64,000 nucleotides of DNA from Xanthomonas sontii (GCF_040529055.1 NZ_CP132342.1:3532001-3596000), one strand, 5' to 3'; shown: positions 1 through 9,921, numbered from the stretch's first letter. The notes: generated by a model from the letters alone, not told the origin. Translations and numbers: made by a program.

Positions 1-1685
1 GTCGGCACGATCGCCAGTTCGGTCACCAGGCGGCCCTTGCGGTCCAGCACGACGGTGCCCTTGGGAATGCGCAATTGCAGGCCGGGAATGTCCGGGTGAC
101 CAACGACCATGTCCTGGACGGTCGGCGACGGGATCCTGATCTTGTCGCGCGCGGCGATGCGTGGCAGATGCAGCAGATAGCCGAGTTCGTTCAATCGGCC
201 GGCGGCGACTTCGGCGCCGACGACGAATTGACCGTATTCGGCGCCGGCCGTGTTGGCGGTGCTGCCGTCGACGTAGAGTTCCTGATGCCCCGCCGGCACA
301 TCGAACAGGGTGAACCAGCCGTTCTTGTCGGTAAGCGCGCGCTCCTTGCCGATGCTGACCTCGACCCCGGCCACGGGTTGCTGGTCGACCCGCACCACAC
401 GCCCGCGCACCATCGTCACGTGGAAGGTCGCGGCGATCCGCGCAATGCGGGCGTTATGTTCCGGCTGTTGCGAGGCGCCATAGATGCGCCAGCGGCTGTC
501 GGTATTGTCCTGTCCCGGGTACCAGACGCCGTCCACCAACAGGCCGTGCGCGCGGCACGGCACACCGTCATTGGCACAGGACGCCGGCGTGCCTGCATCG
601 GTCATCTGCACGCTGGGTGCAGCGCCCGCCTCTGCCGGCGCGGCCGCTGCGTGCGCCACCGGCTGTCCGTTGCTGTCGTAGGCGGCGGTGCGGAAATCCA
701 GGGCGATCAACGGCACGGCATCGCCCGATGCGCCGCGCGCACCGTCGACCATCAGGGTGTAGCGGGAATCCGGGAACAAGGCCTGACGCGGCTGCACGAA
801 CAGCAGACGCCCCTGCTCCACAGGCGCGATGCGTACCGCGACGCGCCCCTCCGGACCGACCAGGGTGACGGTGCGCGCGGACAACGTGGGCATGTGCAGC
901 GGACGCGAGAAGCGCAGCGCGAGCCGCGCGGTCGGCGCGACGCCGGCTGCCCCCTGCACCGGCACGCTGCCGGCGAGCCGTGGCGCGCCTGGCGTATCGG
1001 CGATGCTGGCCGCATACGGAAGAAACGCACCCGCGAGCGGATCGAACACGGCATCGCTGGCGATGCGCTGGGCGTTCCGCGACGACGGCAACGCCACACG
1101 GCCATCGGCCAGCAGGCGCGAGCTTGCGTTGCCGCCGCCCGGCAGATCCGCAGGCAGGGTGATCGCCCGATCGCTGGCTTCGTCCCACACCTGCGCACCG
1201 GCGCCATCGCCAGTGCCGCCGGCGAGCAGGAGGCGACCATCGGTCAGTACCGTGGCGGTGTGCCCATAGCGCGCACGCAGGCTCAGCCCCGTGGCCGGCT
1301 GCACGGAGGCGCTTGCCGGATCGAACCACGCGCCGCCGTCCTGCAGCCGGCCCTTAGCATCGCGGCCGCCCCAGACCAGCACGCGCCCGCTCGGCAGCAA
1401 GGTGACGCTGGCATCGATGCGTACCGATGGCAGCGCGATCTCGCGCGCACGCTGACCGGGCACGCGATGGCGCAGAAAGCGCCCGTCGGGCGCCAGCGCC
1501 AGCTCGCTGCCATCGGCCAATGTGGTCGCATGCCACTGCCCGAGCACTGCAGGAGCAGCGCCAATGCCGACGGCCGGCATGGCCGCCGTCGACCAGACCA
1601 ACTGTTGGGAGGCGGCCGTCGACGCCAGCGCGCCCAGCAGCCCACCCAGGATCACGCTTTTCCATGCGCTGTTGAACCACGTCAT
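1..1685 (-). CDS. secreted kelch / Ig-like / carboxypeptidase-regulatory-domain protein, C-terminus beyond the window
   Basis: The frame starts at an ATG at 1685 and is still open at the left edge, so about 561 residues are visible and the C-terminus is missing. The N-terminus is a hydrophobic signal sequence ending near A-S-T-A-A-S. Residues about 50-210 carry kelch-like motifs (G-R-V-L-V-W-G-G, then a repeat ending L-L-A-G-G). Residues about 225-330 resemble an SbsA/Big_5 Ig-like domain (L-A-L-R-F-S-R-P-L start). Residues about 410-490 resemble a carboxypeptidase-regulatory-like fold (G-V-E-V-S-I-G, then G-W-F-T-L-F-D-V-P-A-G). This arrangement is seen at the N-terminus of long Rhs/YD-repeat surface proteins, so what follows to the left may be a YD-repeat region; that is inference. 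It lies 63 bases downstream of the large repeat lipoprotein on the same strand and is probably co-transcribed with it. Confidence 0.75.
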   Translation of the reverse strand, partial: MTWFNSAWKSVILGGLLGALASTAASQQLVWSTAAMPAVGIGAAPAVLGQWHATTLADGSELALAPDGRFLRHRVPGQRAREIALPSVRIDASVTLLPSGRVLVWGGRDAKGRLQDGGAWFDPASASVQPATGLSLRARYGHTATVLTDGRLLLAGGTGDGAGAQVWDEASDRAITLPADLPGGGNASSRLLADGRVALPSSRNAQRIASDAVFDPLAGAFLPYAASIADTPGAPRLAGSVPVQGAAGVAPTARLALRFSRPLHMPTLSARTVTLVGPEGRVAVRIAPVEQGRLLFVQPRQALFPDSRYTLMVDGARGASGDAVPLIALDFRTAAYDSNGQPVAHAAAAPAEAGAAPSVQMTDAGTPASCANDGVPCRAHGLLVDGVWYPGQDNTDSRWRIYGASQQPEHNARIARIAATFHVTMVRGRVVRVDQQPVAGVEVSIGKERALTDKNGWFTLFDVPAGHQELYVDGSTANTAGAEYGQFVVGAEVAAGRLNELGYLLHLPRIAARDKIRIPSPTVQDMVVGHPDIPGLQLRIPKGTVVLDRKGRLVTELAIVP

Positions 1686-1748
1686 ATGCTCGCTCCGCTC
1701 CATGCCTGCTTCCGTTCTGCGTCCGTTCGACGGAACCGCGCCGGTGTT

Positions 1749-4700
1749 CTAGGGTGTACTGTCCAACGTGATGTCCATCGCTGCGGTGACACCGTCCTCG
1801 GGCACGATCCGCAATCGATAGGTGCCGCTCGTCGGCAGCGCCGGGAAACTCAGGTCGCTGCTGCCGGTGCTTGCGCTGAACGATCTGTAGAACTGCCCGT
1901 CCGGCCGGTACAGCGCGTAGGTCACCGGCCGACCGACCGGCGTGGTCGTCTGATTGACCACCCGCATCAGTACGCCCTGCCCTGCCGTGCCGCTGAAGGA
2001 CAGCGTGGCGGTCTTGCCGTGCCTGTCCAGCGCGATCGACTGCGGGACACCCCACGCCAAGGTGCCGACAACGGTGCTGGACACCGAGGCGGTCAGGGAG
2101 AAGCTCTGGTCTTCCGTCGAAGGGACCACCACGACGCCATAGCGTCCAGCTTGCGCGGCGTCGATGGAGAATCCGCAGCCGTAGGTGCGGAAGCAATTCG
2201 TATTGGAGACGACCTTGCTGCCGTCCGGACGATAAAGCGTTACATAAACCCAACCGAACCCGCTGCCGGACAATGCGATCTGATTGAGACCGATATCGAG
2301 CTTCTGCCCGGCTTGAGCATCGAACCAGAAGTAGATACCTGCGCCGGGCGTGCCCGCAGCGAACGAGCGACTACCATCCACGGCCACCGGGGTGCCGGTG
2401 GACAAGGTGACGGTGGTGTCGATCGTCTGCCCATACTGCGGATCGACCACCACGCTGTACTGACCGGTGGTCGGCAGGCTGCCCAGGCCGATCGCAGTAC
2501 CGGTACGCGTCGATCCGGACGTGAGCAGAGTGCCATTCGGCTGGTAGACACTGTAATAGCTGGTGCCATCCGCGGGCGTGGTCGCCTGGTTCTGCACCAG
2601 CACGGCGAGTTTGTCGCCCGCCTGCCCCTGGAAACGCAGCCGCGCATTCTGTCCGCGCCGGGCAACGGAAACGGCCAGCGGCGTGTCGCGCTGCAGGTTC
2701 AGGGGCAGATCGCTAGACAGCGTCACGTCATAGGTCGCCGCCTGATCGTCGCCCTGGCCGATCAAGAGCGCGTACTTACCTGCCGCCAGATTGGCGAGAT
2801 CGAAATCGCAGCCGCCACGTTCGACATCGCAGTAACTGCTTGCCAATGTGCTGCCATCGGCCTTGTAGAGAGTAGCGACGACGCGCTGCGCGCCGGGACC
2901 GACGACCTGGATGCCGCTGATGCCCAGTCCCAGGTTCTGCCCCTGACTGGCGACGAAAGAAAAGTGCTTGTACTGCGCAGGCAACCGGGTCACGACATGC
3001 GCAGGAGCGCCGTCGATCGGCAGCGCGACGCCCGAGGACAGGATGATGTCCGCTTCCAGCGGGCTTCCTGTCCGGCTCTCGACCTGGATTGCATACTCGC
3101 CAGACGTTGGAATATTGATCAGATTGATGGCATCGCCCACCTTGATGGTCGCCGTCTTCCAGACAGCACCATCCGGCCGTAGCACGCGATACACCACATC
3201 GCGACCGGCGGGTAGTGTCGTCTGCGCCGCGACCAGCAGCATCAACGACTCGCCTGCCTGCGCCTGGAAGCGGAGCCGCGCATTCTGCCCATACCGGGCC
3301 AGCGCCAGATGCAAGGGCTGATCGCGGGTCAGCTGATCCAGCAACTCGGACGACAGCACTGCGCGGAACTTGATCGCCTGGCTCGCCGAGGTCGGTGTCG
3401 CCACCACGCTGTAGCGTCCCGCCAAGGTGTTCCTCAGCGGCAACGAACATCCGTCTTCGGCGTAGCAGATGCCGCTGTACAAGGTCGTGCCGCTCGGACT
3501 GTAGACGGCGATATTGAAGTAACTGCCCGAATTCACCGCGATGTCGGTGATCCCCAGCCCCAGATTTTGGCCGGCCTGGGTATCGATGGAGAAATGCACG
3601 CCCTGCCCTGCAGGCGTCTGGTAGCTGCCACCTGCGCCGTCCAGTTCGACATTGCCGTCCTGTCCCGTGGAGAGTTTCAACCGGGCCGACCACAACGCGC
3701 CGCCCGCCGGATCGACGAACACCCGATAGCTCCCCGTCTCCGGGAGATTGGGCAGGGCCAGAATGACGTTGCCGCTGGCCGTCACGTCCTTCCACAACGC
3801 GCCGTTCGGCCGATACACCGCATAAACCACGTCGCGGCCTGTCGGCCTGGTCGCAGCGTCAGCGACGAGCAAAGCCAGGCTCTCGCCGGCGGTCCCGGCG
3901 AACGTCAGGCGCGCATTCTGGGCATAGCGCGAGATGTTCACGGAACTCAATGCATCCCTCTGCAGGAAGCCGGCGACCTCCGTGGAGAGGGTCGCCTTGA
4001 ACGCCATGCTCTGGGAGCCAGATTGCGGACTCACGGTCACGCCATAGTTGCCCGCGGCGAGGTTGAGCAGATTGAAGGCGCAGCCATTGGCGGCATAGCA
4101 GGTCGCGGTCGTGAGCGTGGAACCGTTGGGATTGGCGATCTTGACGTTGACATAGGTCCCGCTGCTCAGGTTCAGATCGCCGATGCCCAATCCCAGGTTC
4201 TGCGAGGCCGCTGCGCTGAAGCTGAAGAACACGCTTTGACCGGCGGCGGCGCTGTACTCGCCGCTGCTGCCATCCAGTTGCAGCCCACCCGCACTCCCGG
4301 TCGTCACCAGCACCTTGGCGGCCACGGTGGCGCCATAGCGCGGATCCACGAACAGTCGGTAAGTCCCGGCGATAGGCGTATTCATCGTCAGGGTGCCCGA
4401 GCCAGACACCGCCATCGACGACAACGCCGTGCCATCGGGCCGGTACACGCGGTAGTACACCACGCCGTTCGCCGGCGTCGTGGTCTGCTCCGACACCTGC
4501 AGTGCCAATGCGTCGCCGGCACCCGCCTGGAACGACAGCACTGCGTTCTGCCCGCGCCGGCCGATGCCGACCTGGCTGACCGCATCCCGCGTCAAGGAAA
4601 GCGCCAGGTCGGTGGACAGGGTCGCCTTGAAGCGCATCGTCTGCGTCGTCGTGGCAGGGGCGACCAGGACGCCATAACGTCCCGCCGCCAGTTCCGGCAG

Positions 4701-6683
4701 ATTCACATCACAGCCGTCGTTGGCCACCTCGCAGGCGGCACCGGCCATCGGCGTGCCTGAAGGGCCATAGATCGTGACGTTGAGCGGGCCGCTTTCGTTG
4801 GACTGCAGCTCGCTGATGCCGAGCCCCAGGCTCTGCCCGGCGGTCGCGGTAAAGGTGAAGTACACGCTGTCGCCCGGCAGTTGCGTTGCGAATGCGCCGG
4901 TGGCGCCATCGATCCCACTACCGCCACCACCTGCGTCTCCGGTGCTGAGCCGCGTCTGCAACCGCACGGTTTCTCCGAATCCGGGATCCACCAGCACCTG
5001 ATAGGTGCCGCTGGTCTTCGCCGTCACGTAGGTGGTACCTGCGGCGCGCACCGCCATCGAGGCAACACTGGTGCCATCAGGCGCGTAAACGCGGTAGTAA
5101 ACATCGCGGCCGGCGGGCGCGGTGGTCTGGCCGGCGACTTGCAACGCGAACGCCTCGCCCGCCGCGGCCTCGAACGACAAACGCAGATTCTGGCCTCTAC
5201 GCTGTGTCTCCACGACCACATCCTGGTCCTTCGGCAACGCCTGCACCAGATCCGATGAGAGCAACAGATTCAGGCGCATTGTGCGTGCGCCGCTCGTACC
5301 GGGCGTCAGCAGCACCTGATACACGCCGGTCCTGGGCGCGGCGATGTTGAGTGCGCAACCGTTGTTGGCCTGATTGCAGTACTGATAGCCCAGATTGACG
5401 CCGTCGGCGTCGAAGACCTGCGCCAAAGCTGTTCCCCACCCGCTGCCGACCGGCGACTGCTCGGTCAGCCCCAGGCCCAGCCTGCTCCCGGCCTGGGCCA
5501 GGAAGGTGTAACGCTTCGATTGCGCGGCGATCGACGTGGCGACACTGGTTTCGGCGCCGTCCAGCGCAAGCCTCCCGGCATGCTCCACTCCCATCTTCCA
5601 GCTGGCGGAGGAAGTACTGGGTGTGAGCAGCAACAGGTAGGTGCCGCCCACCTTCAACCGCGGCAGATGCAGGGTGGGCTGGTTCGCATTCACCAGTCCA
5701 CTGGCGATCTCCACGTTATCGGTGCCGAACACCAGATAGTTCAACGTCGTGGACCCCAGCGACTGAAATTGCGCGCTGAGGTAATCGCCGGCCATGCCGG
5801 TGAACAGGACCGCGGCGGACCCACCCGCGTTGGCGACCGCGACGTCGACCGCGGCGGCGTCCAGGGTCAGGCGCGTGACGCTGGCGATGCCGACGGACGA
5901 CACACTGCTTGGCACCACCAGCACATCCTGGCTGCTGGTGGCGCTGCCGTAGGGCGTGGTCACGGTCACCGGTCCGCTGCCGCTCCTGCCCGGCACCGGA
6001 AAGACCAGGCGCGTGCCGGTGGCGCTCGACAGCACCGCGGTCTTGCGATCCAGCTTCGCCGTGGTCTGCCCGGCGACCGGGACCAGGTTCTGTCCGTCGA
6101 CGGTGATCGCCGTACCGGCGCTGGCGATCAACGGCGATATGCCGGTGATGGTCGGCTGACGGAGGTTGGCATCGACCACGAACTGCTGCGCACTGCTCGC
6201 GCTCTGTCCAGCCACGGTCACGGAGATCGGGCCGGTACTGGCGTTGGCAGGCACGAGCACGGTCAACTCGCGTGCGCTGGCAGCCACCACCGTGGCCGCC
6301 TGCCCATTGAAAGCCACGCTGTTGGAGGAAGCAGCGGTGGAAAATCCCTGCCCCTGGATCAGCACGCGATCGCCCGCCGCACCGCGCCCCGGACTGAAGC
6401 CCAGCACCGCCAGGGTTCCGCTGGAGACGCGTTCGACGGCGACGATATTGCCCATCGTGTCGTAGCGATAGCGGGCACTGGCACCGGCATCGTTGCTGAC
6501 CGCGACCAGACGCCCCTGCGCGTCGTAGACGTAGGAGGTGGCACCAGACGTGCAGGCCAGAAGGGTGAGCAAAAAGGCCGCCACCGTTCTGCCCACGATG
6601 CGCCGCCAACCGCGCGCGGGCACGTGCGCCGCCCGCTTCAGCAAACCCACGACCGAGCCCATCCCTGCGCCGCGACGTTCCAT
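1749..6683 (-). CDS. giant repeat lipoprotein: two YD motifs, two IPT/TIG domains and six ~210-residue tandem repeats
   Basis: This is a 1644-residue exported protein. The signal region (residues about 25-45) ends in L-L-A-C, a lipobox, so it is probably an outer-membrane or surface lipoprotein. Directly after it come two YD/Rhs-like motifs (Y-V-Y-D-A-Q-G-R-L and Y-R-Y-D-T-M-G-N-I), then IPT/TIG domains at about residues 90-170 and 175-260. Six bipartite repeats follow. Their G-x-x-LGLGI-type motifs fall near residues 399, 619, 831, 1041, 1251 and 1462, a period of about 210-220. Each repeat has a second half beginning R-x-G-Q-N-A-x-L-x-F and containing P-x-G-R/T-x-V-x-Y-x-V-Y-R-P-D-G. Each first half has a conserved cysteine pair 7-8 residues apart, which suggests a disulfide per repeat. 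The halves resemble PPC-type beta-sandwich domains. The start at 6683 has AGGGA 8 bases upstream. Function is unknown; adhesion or carbohydrate binding is plausible. Confidence 0.8.
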   Translation of the reverse strand: MERRGAGMGSVVGLLKRAAHVPARGWRRIVGRTVAAFLLTLLACTSGATSYVYDAQGRLVAVSNDAGASARYRYDTMGNIVAVERVSSGTLAVLGFSPGRGAAGDRVLIQGQGFSTAASSNSVAFNGQAATVVAASARELTVLVPANASTGPISVTVAGQSASSAQQFVVDANLRQPTITGISPLIASAGTAITVDGQNLVPVAGQTTAKLDRKTAVLSSATGTRLVFPVPGRSGSGPVTVTTPYGSATSSQDVLVVPSSVSSVGIASVTRLTLDAAAVDVAVANAGGSAAVLFTGMAGDYLSAQFQSLGSTTLNYLVFGTDNVEIASGLVNANQPTLHLPRLKVGGTYLLLLTPSTSSASWKMGVEHAGRLALDGAETSVATSIAAQSKRYTFLAQAGSRLGLGLTEQSPVGSGWGTALAQVFDADGVNLGYQYCNQANNGCALNIAAPRTGVYQVLLTPGTSGARTMRLNLLLSSDLVQALPKDQDVVVETQRRGQNLRLSFEAAAGEAFALQVAGQTTAPAGRDVYYRVYAPDGTSVASMAVRAAGTTYVTAKTSGTYQVLVDPGFGETVRLQTRLSTGDAGGGGSGIDGATGAFATQLPGDSVYFTFTATAGQSLGLGISELQSNESGPLNVTIYGPSGTPMAGAACEVANDGCDVNLPELAAGRYGVLVAPATTTQTMRFKATLSTDLALSLTRDAVSQVGIGRRGQNAVLSFQAGAGDALALQVSEQTTTPANGVVYYRVYRPDGTALSSMAVSGSGTLTMNTPIAGTYRLFVDPRYGATVAAKVLVTTGSAGGLQLDGSSGEYSAAAGQSVFFSFSAAASQNLGLGIGDLNLSSGTYVNVKIANPNGSTLTTATCYAANGCAFNLLNLAAGNYGVTVSPQSGSQSMAFKATLSTEVAGFLQRDALSSVNISRYAQNARLTFAGTAGESLALLVADAATRPTGRDVVYAVYRPNGALWKDVTASGNVILALPNLPETGSYRVFVDPAGGALWSARLKLSTGQDGNVELDGAGGSYQTPAGQGVHFSIDTQAGQNLGLGITDIAVNSGSYFNIAVYSPSGTTLYSGICYAEDGCSLPLRNTLAGRYSVVATPTSASQAIKFRAVLSSELLDQLTRDQPLHLALARYGQNARLRFQAQAGESLMLLVAAQTTLPAGRDVVYRVLRPDGAVWKTATIKVGDAINLINIPTSGEYAIQVESRTGSPLEADIILSSGVALPIDGAPAHVVTRLPAQYKHFSFVASQGQNLGLGISGIQVVGPGAQRVVATLYKADGSTLASSYCDVERGGCDFDLANLAAGKYALLIGQGDDQAATYDVTLSSDLPLNLQRDTPLAVSVARRGQNARLRFQGQAGDKLAVLVQNQATTPADGTSYYSVYQPNGTLLTSGSTRTGTAIGLGSLPTTGQYSVVVDPQYGQTIDTTVTLSTGTPVAVDGSRSFAAGTPGAGIYFWFDAQAGQKLDIGLNQIALSGSGFGWVYVTLYRPDGSKVVSNTNCFRTYGCGFSIDAAQAGRYGVVVVPSTEDQSFSLTASVSSTVVGTLAWGVPQSIALDRHGKTATLSFSGTAGQGVLMRVVNQTTTPVGRPVTYALYRPDGQFYRSFSASTGSSDLSFPALPTSGTYRLRIVPEDGVTAAMDITLDSTP

Positions 6684-6796
6684 GCGTTCATCCCTGAAGA
6701 CTGGCCACGATGGCCTGCTGTCCGTATGCTGACCTTGCTTCGTGCATTCAGCCTGGATATAGATATCCGACAGTGGAGACAGGAGTCAACAGCGTC

Positions 6797-7852
6797 ATGC
6801 CAAGGAACTGGCGTCATCACATCGTCATCTGCATGCGCCTGTGGTCGGCCGCCCTGGTCCTGGTGCTGACCGGGTGTGGTGGCGATCAGCACGACACGGC
6901 GGCAGCGCGGATCGCGCTTGGCCAGGCGCTGTTCCACGACATGCGGCTCAGCGCGGATGGCAAGACCAGTTGCGCAAGCTGCCATCGCGCCGAGTTGGCC
7001 TATACCGACGGTGCCGCGGTGTCCACCGGGACGGGCGGCCAACACGGCACACGCAACGCGCCCAGCCTGCTCGACAGCCGCTTCATGACCCACTTTTTCT
7101 GGGACGGACGCGCAGCGACACTGGAAGAGGCGGTCCTGCAACCATTGACCAACCCACGCGAGATGGGCCTGGCCGATCGGCAGGACGTGCTGGCCCACCT
7201 CGCCCGCGACCCGCGCTACGCGTCACTGTTGCATGCAGCCGCCGGCGAGGACGACGGCGACATCCAGGTCGTGGCAGCCGCGCTCGCCACCTACATCCGC
7301 GCCTTGCCGGCGCCGCCCACGCGCTACGAGACGTACCGGACGACGCATGGCGCGCGCGCATCGCTGAGCGAGGACGAACGCGAGGGATTGGCGCTGTTTT
7401 CCGGCAAGGCCGGCTGCGTCGATTGCCACCGGCTGGACGGCACGCCTGCGACCACGAGCGATCAGCGCTTCCATCACGCCGGCATCGGTTTCAACCAGGT
7501 CGCCGGCAACGTCGCCGCCCTGCTCGACGTACTGGAGCGACAGAAGCGCGAAGGCAGGAGCCTGGGCGATTCCATCCTCTCCGACGTTCGAGTGGCGGAA
7601 CTGGGCCGCTTTGCGGTGACGCGGGCGCCGCAGGATCTGGGCGCCTTCCGCACCCCGTCGCTACGGACGGTCGCCGATACTGCGCCCTATATGCACGACG
7701 GCAGCATCGCCGATCTGCCGGCGGCGGTGGAACATGAGGTCTACTATCGCAACCTCGCCCGCAATCGACCGATCAGTCTGACCGCGGAGGAGAAGCACAA
7801 GCTGGTGCTGTTCCTGCAGGCGCTGTCCAGTACGGGCGCCGCGCCGCGCTAG
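6797..7852 (+). CDS. di-heme cytochrome c peroxidase of the MauG/CcpA family, lipoprotein
   Basis: This is a 351-residue protein with two c-type heme sites, CASCH (C59, C62, H63) and CVDCH (C207, C210, H211), in the N- and C-terminal cytochrome domains expected of the CcpA/MauG family. The N-terminus ends in L-T-G-C (C27), a lipobox, so the enzyme is predicted to be membrane-anchored in the periplasm. Family members reduce hydrogen peroxide using cytochrome c or cupredoxin electrons, and MauG members oxidise partner proteins. The G-A-F-R-T-P-S-L-R motif and the Y-M-H-D-G segment near the end are typical of the family. I chose ATG 6797 because AGGAG lies 11 bases upstream; ATG 6833 would give a shorter signal peptide with the same lipobox. 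It is divergent from the repeat lipoprotein, and its stop overlaps the stop of the convergent small lipoprotein by four bases. Whether it is a peroxidase or a MauG-like modifier cannot be told from sequence. Confidence 0.9.
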   Translation: MPRNWRHHIVICMRLWSAALVLVLTGCGGDQHDTAAARIALGQALFHDMRLSADGKTSCASCHRAELAYTDGAAVSTGTGGQHGTRNAPSLLDSRFMTHFFWDGRAATLEEAVLQPLTNPREMGLADRQDVLAHLARDPRYASLLHAAAGEDDGDIQVVAAALATYIRALPAPPTRYETYRTTHGARASLSEDEREGLALFSGKAGCVDCHRLDGTPATTSDQRFHHAGIGFNQVAGNVAALLDVLERQKREGRSLGDSILSDVRVAELGRFAVTRAPQDLGAFRTPSLRTVADTAPYMHDGSIADLPAAVEHEVYYRNLARNRPISLTAEEKHKLVLFLQALSSTGAAPR

Positions 7853-8298
7853 GAGCCCGTACGCGGCGCGCTGTTCGCCGGCTCCATCACATCGACGTCC
7901 TGCTGCGAGGCGAGCTTGCCATCGAGCGTCACCTCCAGCATGTAACGCCCCGGAGGCCAGCCGGCCGCGTTGTCGAAACGCAGCGACTGGAGCTGATCGG
8001 AGCGGGTCATGGCGCGCTCCACCAGCCCGACCTGGCGACCATCGCGCAGGTCCAGCAAGCGCGCTTTCAGGACCTGTCCCTGGGCAGCGCCGCGCAGGGC
8101 CACGTTGACCAGGATCGGCGCATCGCTGGTCTGCGGCACAGGCCTTCCGTCGCGCATGGCGCCGATCCGGACCTCGACGACGTGCAGCGGTTGCGACGCC
8201 GTGGCCGGGTTCTGCTCCGGTGCCTGCCGCTGGCACGCCCCCAGGCTCAGCACCGCCGGCAACAACATCCAACACACCATCCTTTTCGCGTTCATCAT
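7849..8298 (-). CDS. small lipoprotein of unknown function
   Basis: This is a 149-residue protein with a strong lipoprotein signal: M-M-N-A-K-R, a hydrophobic stretch, then L-G-A-C at C22. The mature part is short, mostly predicted beta-strand, and ends in a G-R-Y-M-L-E-V-T-L-D-G segment like an Ig-type sandwich. I do not recognise the family. ATG 8298 is preceded by GGAAGCAGGG. The stop TAG shares the palindrome CTAG with the stop of the convergent di-heme peroxidase gene, so the two 3' ends overlap by four bases. It may be a partner or periplasmic accessory of that enzyme, which is inference from position only. Confidence 0.7.
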   Translation of the reverse strand: MMNAKRMVCWMLLPAVLSLGACQRQAPEQNPATASQPLHVVEVRIGAMRDGRPVPQTSDAPILVNVALRGAAQGQVLKARLLDLRDGRQVGLVERAMTRSDQLQSLRFDNAAGWPPGRYMLEVTLDGKLASQQDVDVMEPANSAPRTGS

Positions 8299-8406
8299 CC
8301 CTGCTTCCTTCCTGGACCGGAGATTGCCATTGCGATGCACGCCCGCAGGCCGCATCGTTCCTCGCGAACGCACGGTGGCGAACGGCCCCGTGCGCTTCGC
8401 TTCGCG

Positions 8407-9921
8407 TCAGCCCTGCAACCGCCCCAGCACCGCGCGCGTCACCGGGTCGGCGATCTCGGTGGACTGGCCCTGCAGCGCCGGCAGCAGCTGGCTCGCCAGC
8501 TGCTTGCCCAGTTCCACGCCGAACTGGTCGAAGGCGTTGATGCCCCAGACCACCGACTGCACGTACACGCTGTGCTCGTACATCGCGATCAGCGCGCCCA
8601 GCGCCTGCGGGGTCAGCGCGTCGAGCAGGATCAGCGTGCTCGGGCGGCCGCCCGGGTAGTCGCGGGCCGGATCGTCGCTGCCCTGCCCGTTCGCCAGCGC
8701 TTCGGTCTGCGCCAGCAGGTTGGCCAGCAGCGCCTGGTGGTTGACGGTGTACGGGTCGTCGTTGCGGATGCAGCCGATGAAGTCGGCCGGGACGATGCTG
8801 GTGCCCTGGTGCAGCGCCTGGAAGAAGCTGTGCTGCACGTCGGTGCCGGCGCCGCCCCACCACACCGGCACGGTGTCGGCCTCGACCGGGCTGCCGTCCA
8901 GGCGCACGCGCTTGCCCAGGCTCTCCATCACCAGCTGCTGCAGGTAGGCCGGCAGCAGCGCCAGGCGCTGGTCGTAGGTCATCACCGCCTGCGTCGCGTA
9001 GCCGAGCAGGTTGCGGTTCCACAGCGTGGTCAGGCCATGCAGCACGGCCACGTTGCGCTCCAGCGGCACGTTCAGGGCGTGGTCGTCGAACTGCGCAGCG
9101 CCTTCCAGCAGCTGTTCGAAGGCGTCGGCGCCGATCGCCAGCGCGATCGGGAAGCCCACCGCCGACCACAGCGAATAGCGGCCACCCACCCAGTCCCACA
9201 TCGGCAGCACGCGGCCGGCGGCGATGTCGAAGGCCTTGGCGGCGCGCTCGGGGTTGGCGCTGACCGCGTACAGGCGCTCGCTGCCGCCCAGCCAGTCGCG
9301 CAGGATCTGGCCGTTGAGCAGGGTTTCCTGGGTACCGAAGGTCTTGGAGATCAGCACGCCGGCGGTACGCGCCGGATCCAGCGTGGCCAGGGTGCGCTGC
9401 ATCGCCGCGCCGTCCACGTTGGAGACGAAGTGCACGCGGAAGCGCGCGCCGGTGATCGGACGCAGCGCGTCGGCAACCAGGCGCGGGCCGAGATCGGAGC
9501 CGCCGATGCCGACGCTGACGATGTCGGTGACCTCGGTCTGCGCCAGGGCGTCGATCAGCGCGCGCATGCGCTGCTGCACCTCGCGCGCGCTGGCGTGGGC
9601 CTGGCTGGCCACAGGTGCGTCGGTGAGGTTGCCGCGCAGCGCGGTGTGCAGCGCGGCGCGGCCTTCGGTGACATTGACCGTCTCGCCACGGAACAGGCGC
9701 TGGAAGGCGCCGGCCAGGTCGTGTTCGGCAGCCAGCGCCAGCAGCGCGTCGAGCGCGGCGCGGTCGTATTTCTGCCGGGCGAAATTGAAGTACAGCGGTC
9801 CGACCTGCAACGCCAACGTCTCGGCACGGCCGGGTTCGGCCGCCAGCAGGTCGGGAAGGCGCGCCCCGCGCAGGCGCTGGGCGTGGGAATGCAGTGCGTC
9901 GAAACCGGTGGACTGTGTCAT
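8407..9921 (-). CDS. pgi: glucose-6-phosphate isomerase
   Basis: This is a 504-residue protein that interconverts glucose-6-phosphate and fructose-6-phosphate in the cytoplasm. Recognisable family features are the [11 protein letters not shown] sugar-phosphate loop, S-K-T-F-G-T-Q-E-T, the [13 protein letters not shown] signature and a C-terminal G-V-E-L-G-K-Q-L segment. It is somewhat shorter than the E. coli enzyme, as is usual for xanthomonads. Its ATG overlaps the panD stop (ATGA at 9918-9921), so it is the last gene of the pcnB-folK-panBCD-pgi run and probably translationally coupled to panD. Confidence 0.96.
   Translation of the reverse strand: MTQSTGFDALHSHAQRLRGARLPDLLAAEPGRAETLALQVGPLYFNFARQKYDRAALDALLALAAEHDLAGAFQRLFRGETVNVTEGRAALHTALRGNLTDAPVASQAHASAREVQQRMRALIDALAQTEVTDIVSVGIGGSDLGPRLVADALRPITGARFRVHFVSNVDGAAMQRTLATLDPARTAGVLISKTFGTQETLLNGQILRDWLGGSERLYAVSANPERAAKAFDIAAGRVLPMWDWVGGRYSLWSAVGFPIALAIGADAFEQLLEGAAQFDDHALNVPLERNVAVLHGLTTLWNRNLLGYATQAVMTYDQRLALLPAYLQQLVMESLGKRVRLDGSPVEADTVPVWWGGAGTDVQHSFFQALHQGTSIVPADFIGCIRNDDPYTVNHQALLANLLAQTEALANGQGSDDPARDYPGGRPSTLILLDALTPQALGALIAMYEHSVYVQSVVWGINAFDQFGVELGKQLASQLLPALQGQSTEIADPVTRAVLGRLQG

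Noticed and set aside
75..3182. A 1035-codon open frame on the plus strand
   Set aside because: It spans antisense of two genes and their intergenic gap, and the translated sequence resembles no protein; the minus strand has clear domains and repeats.
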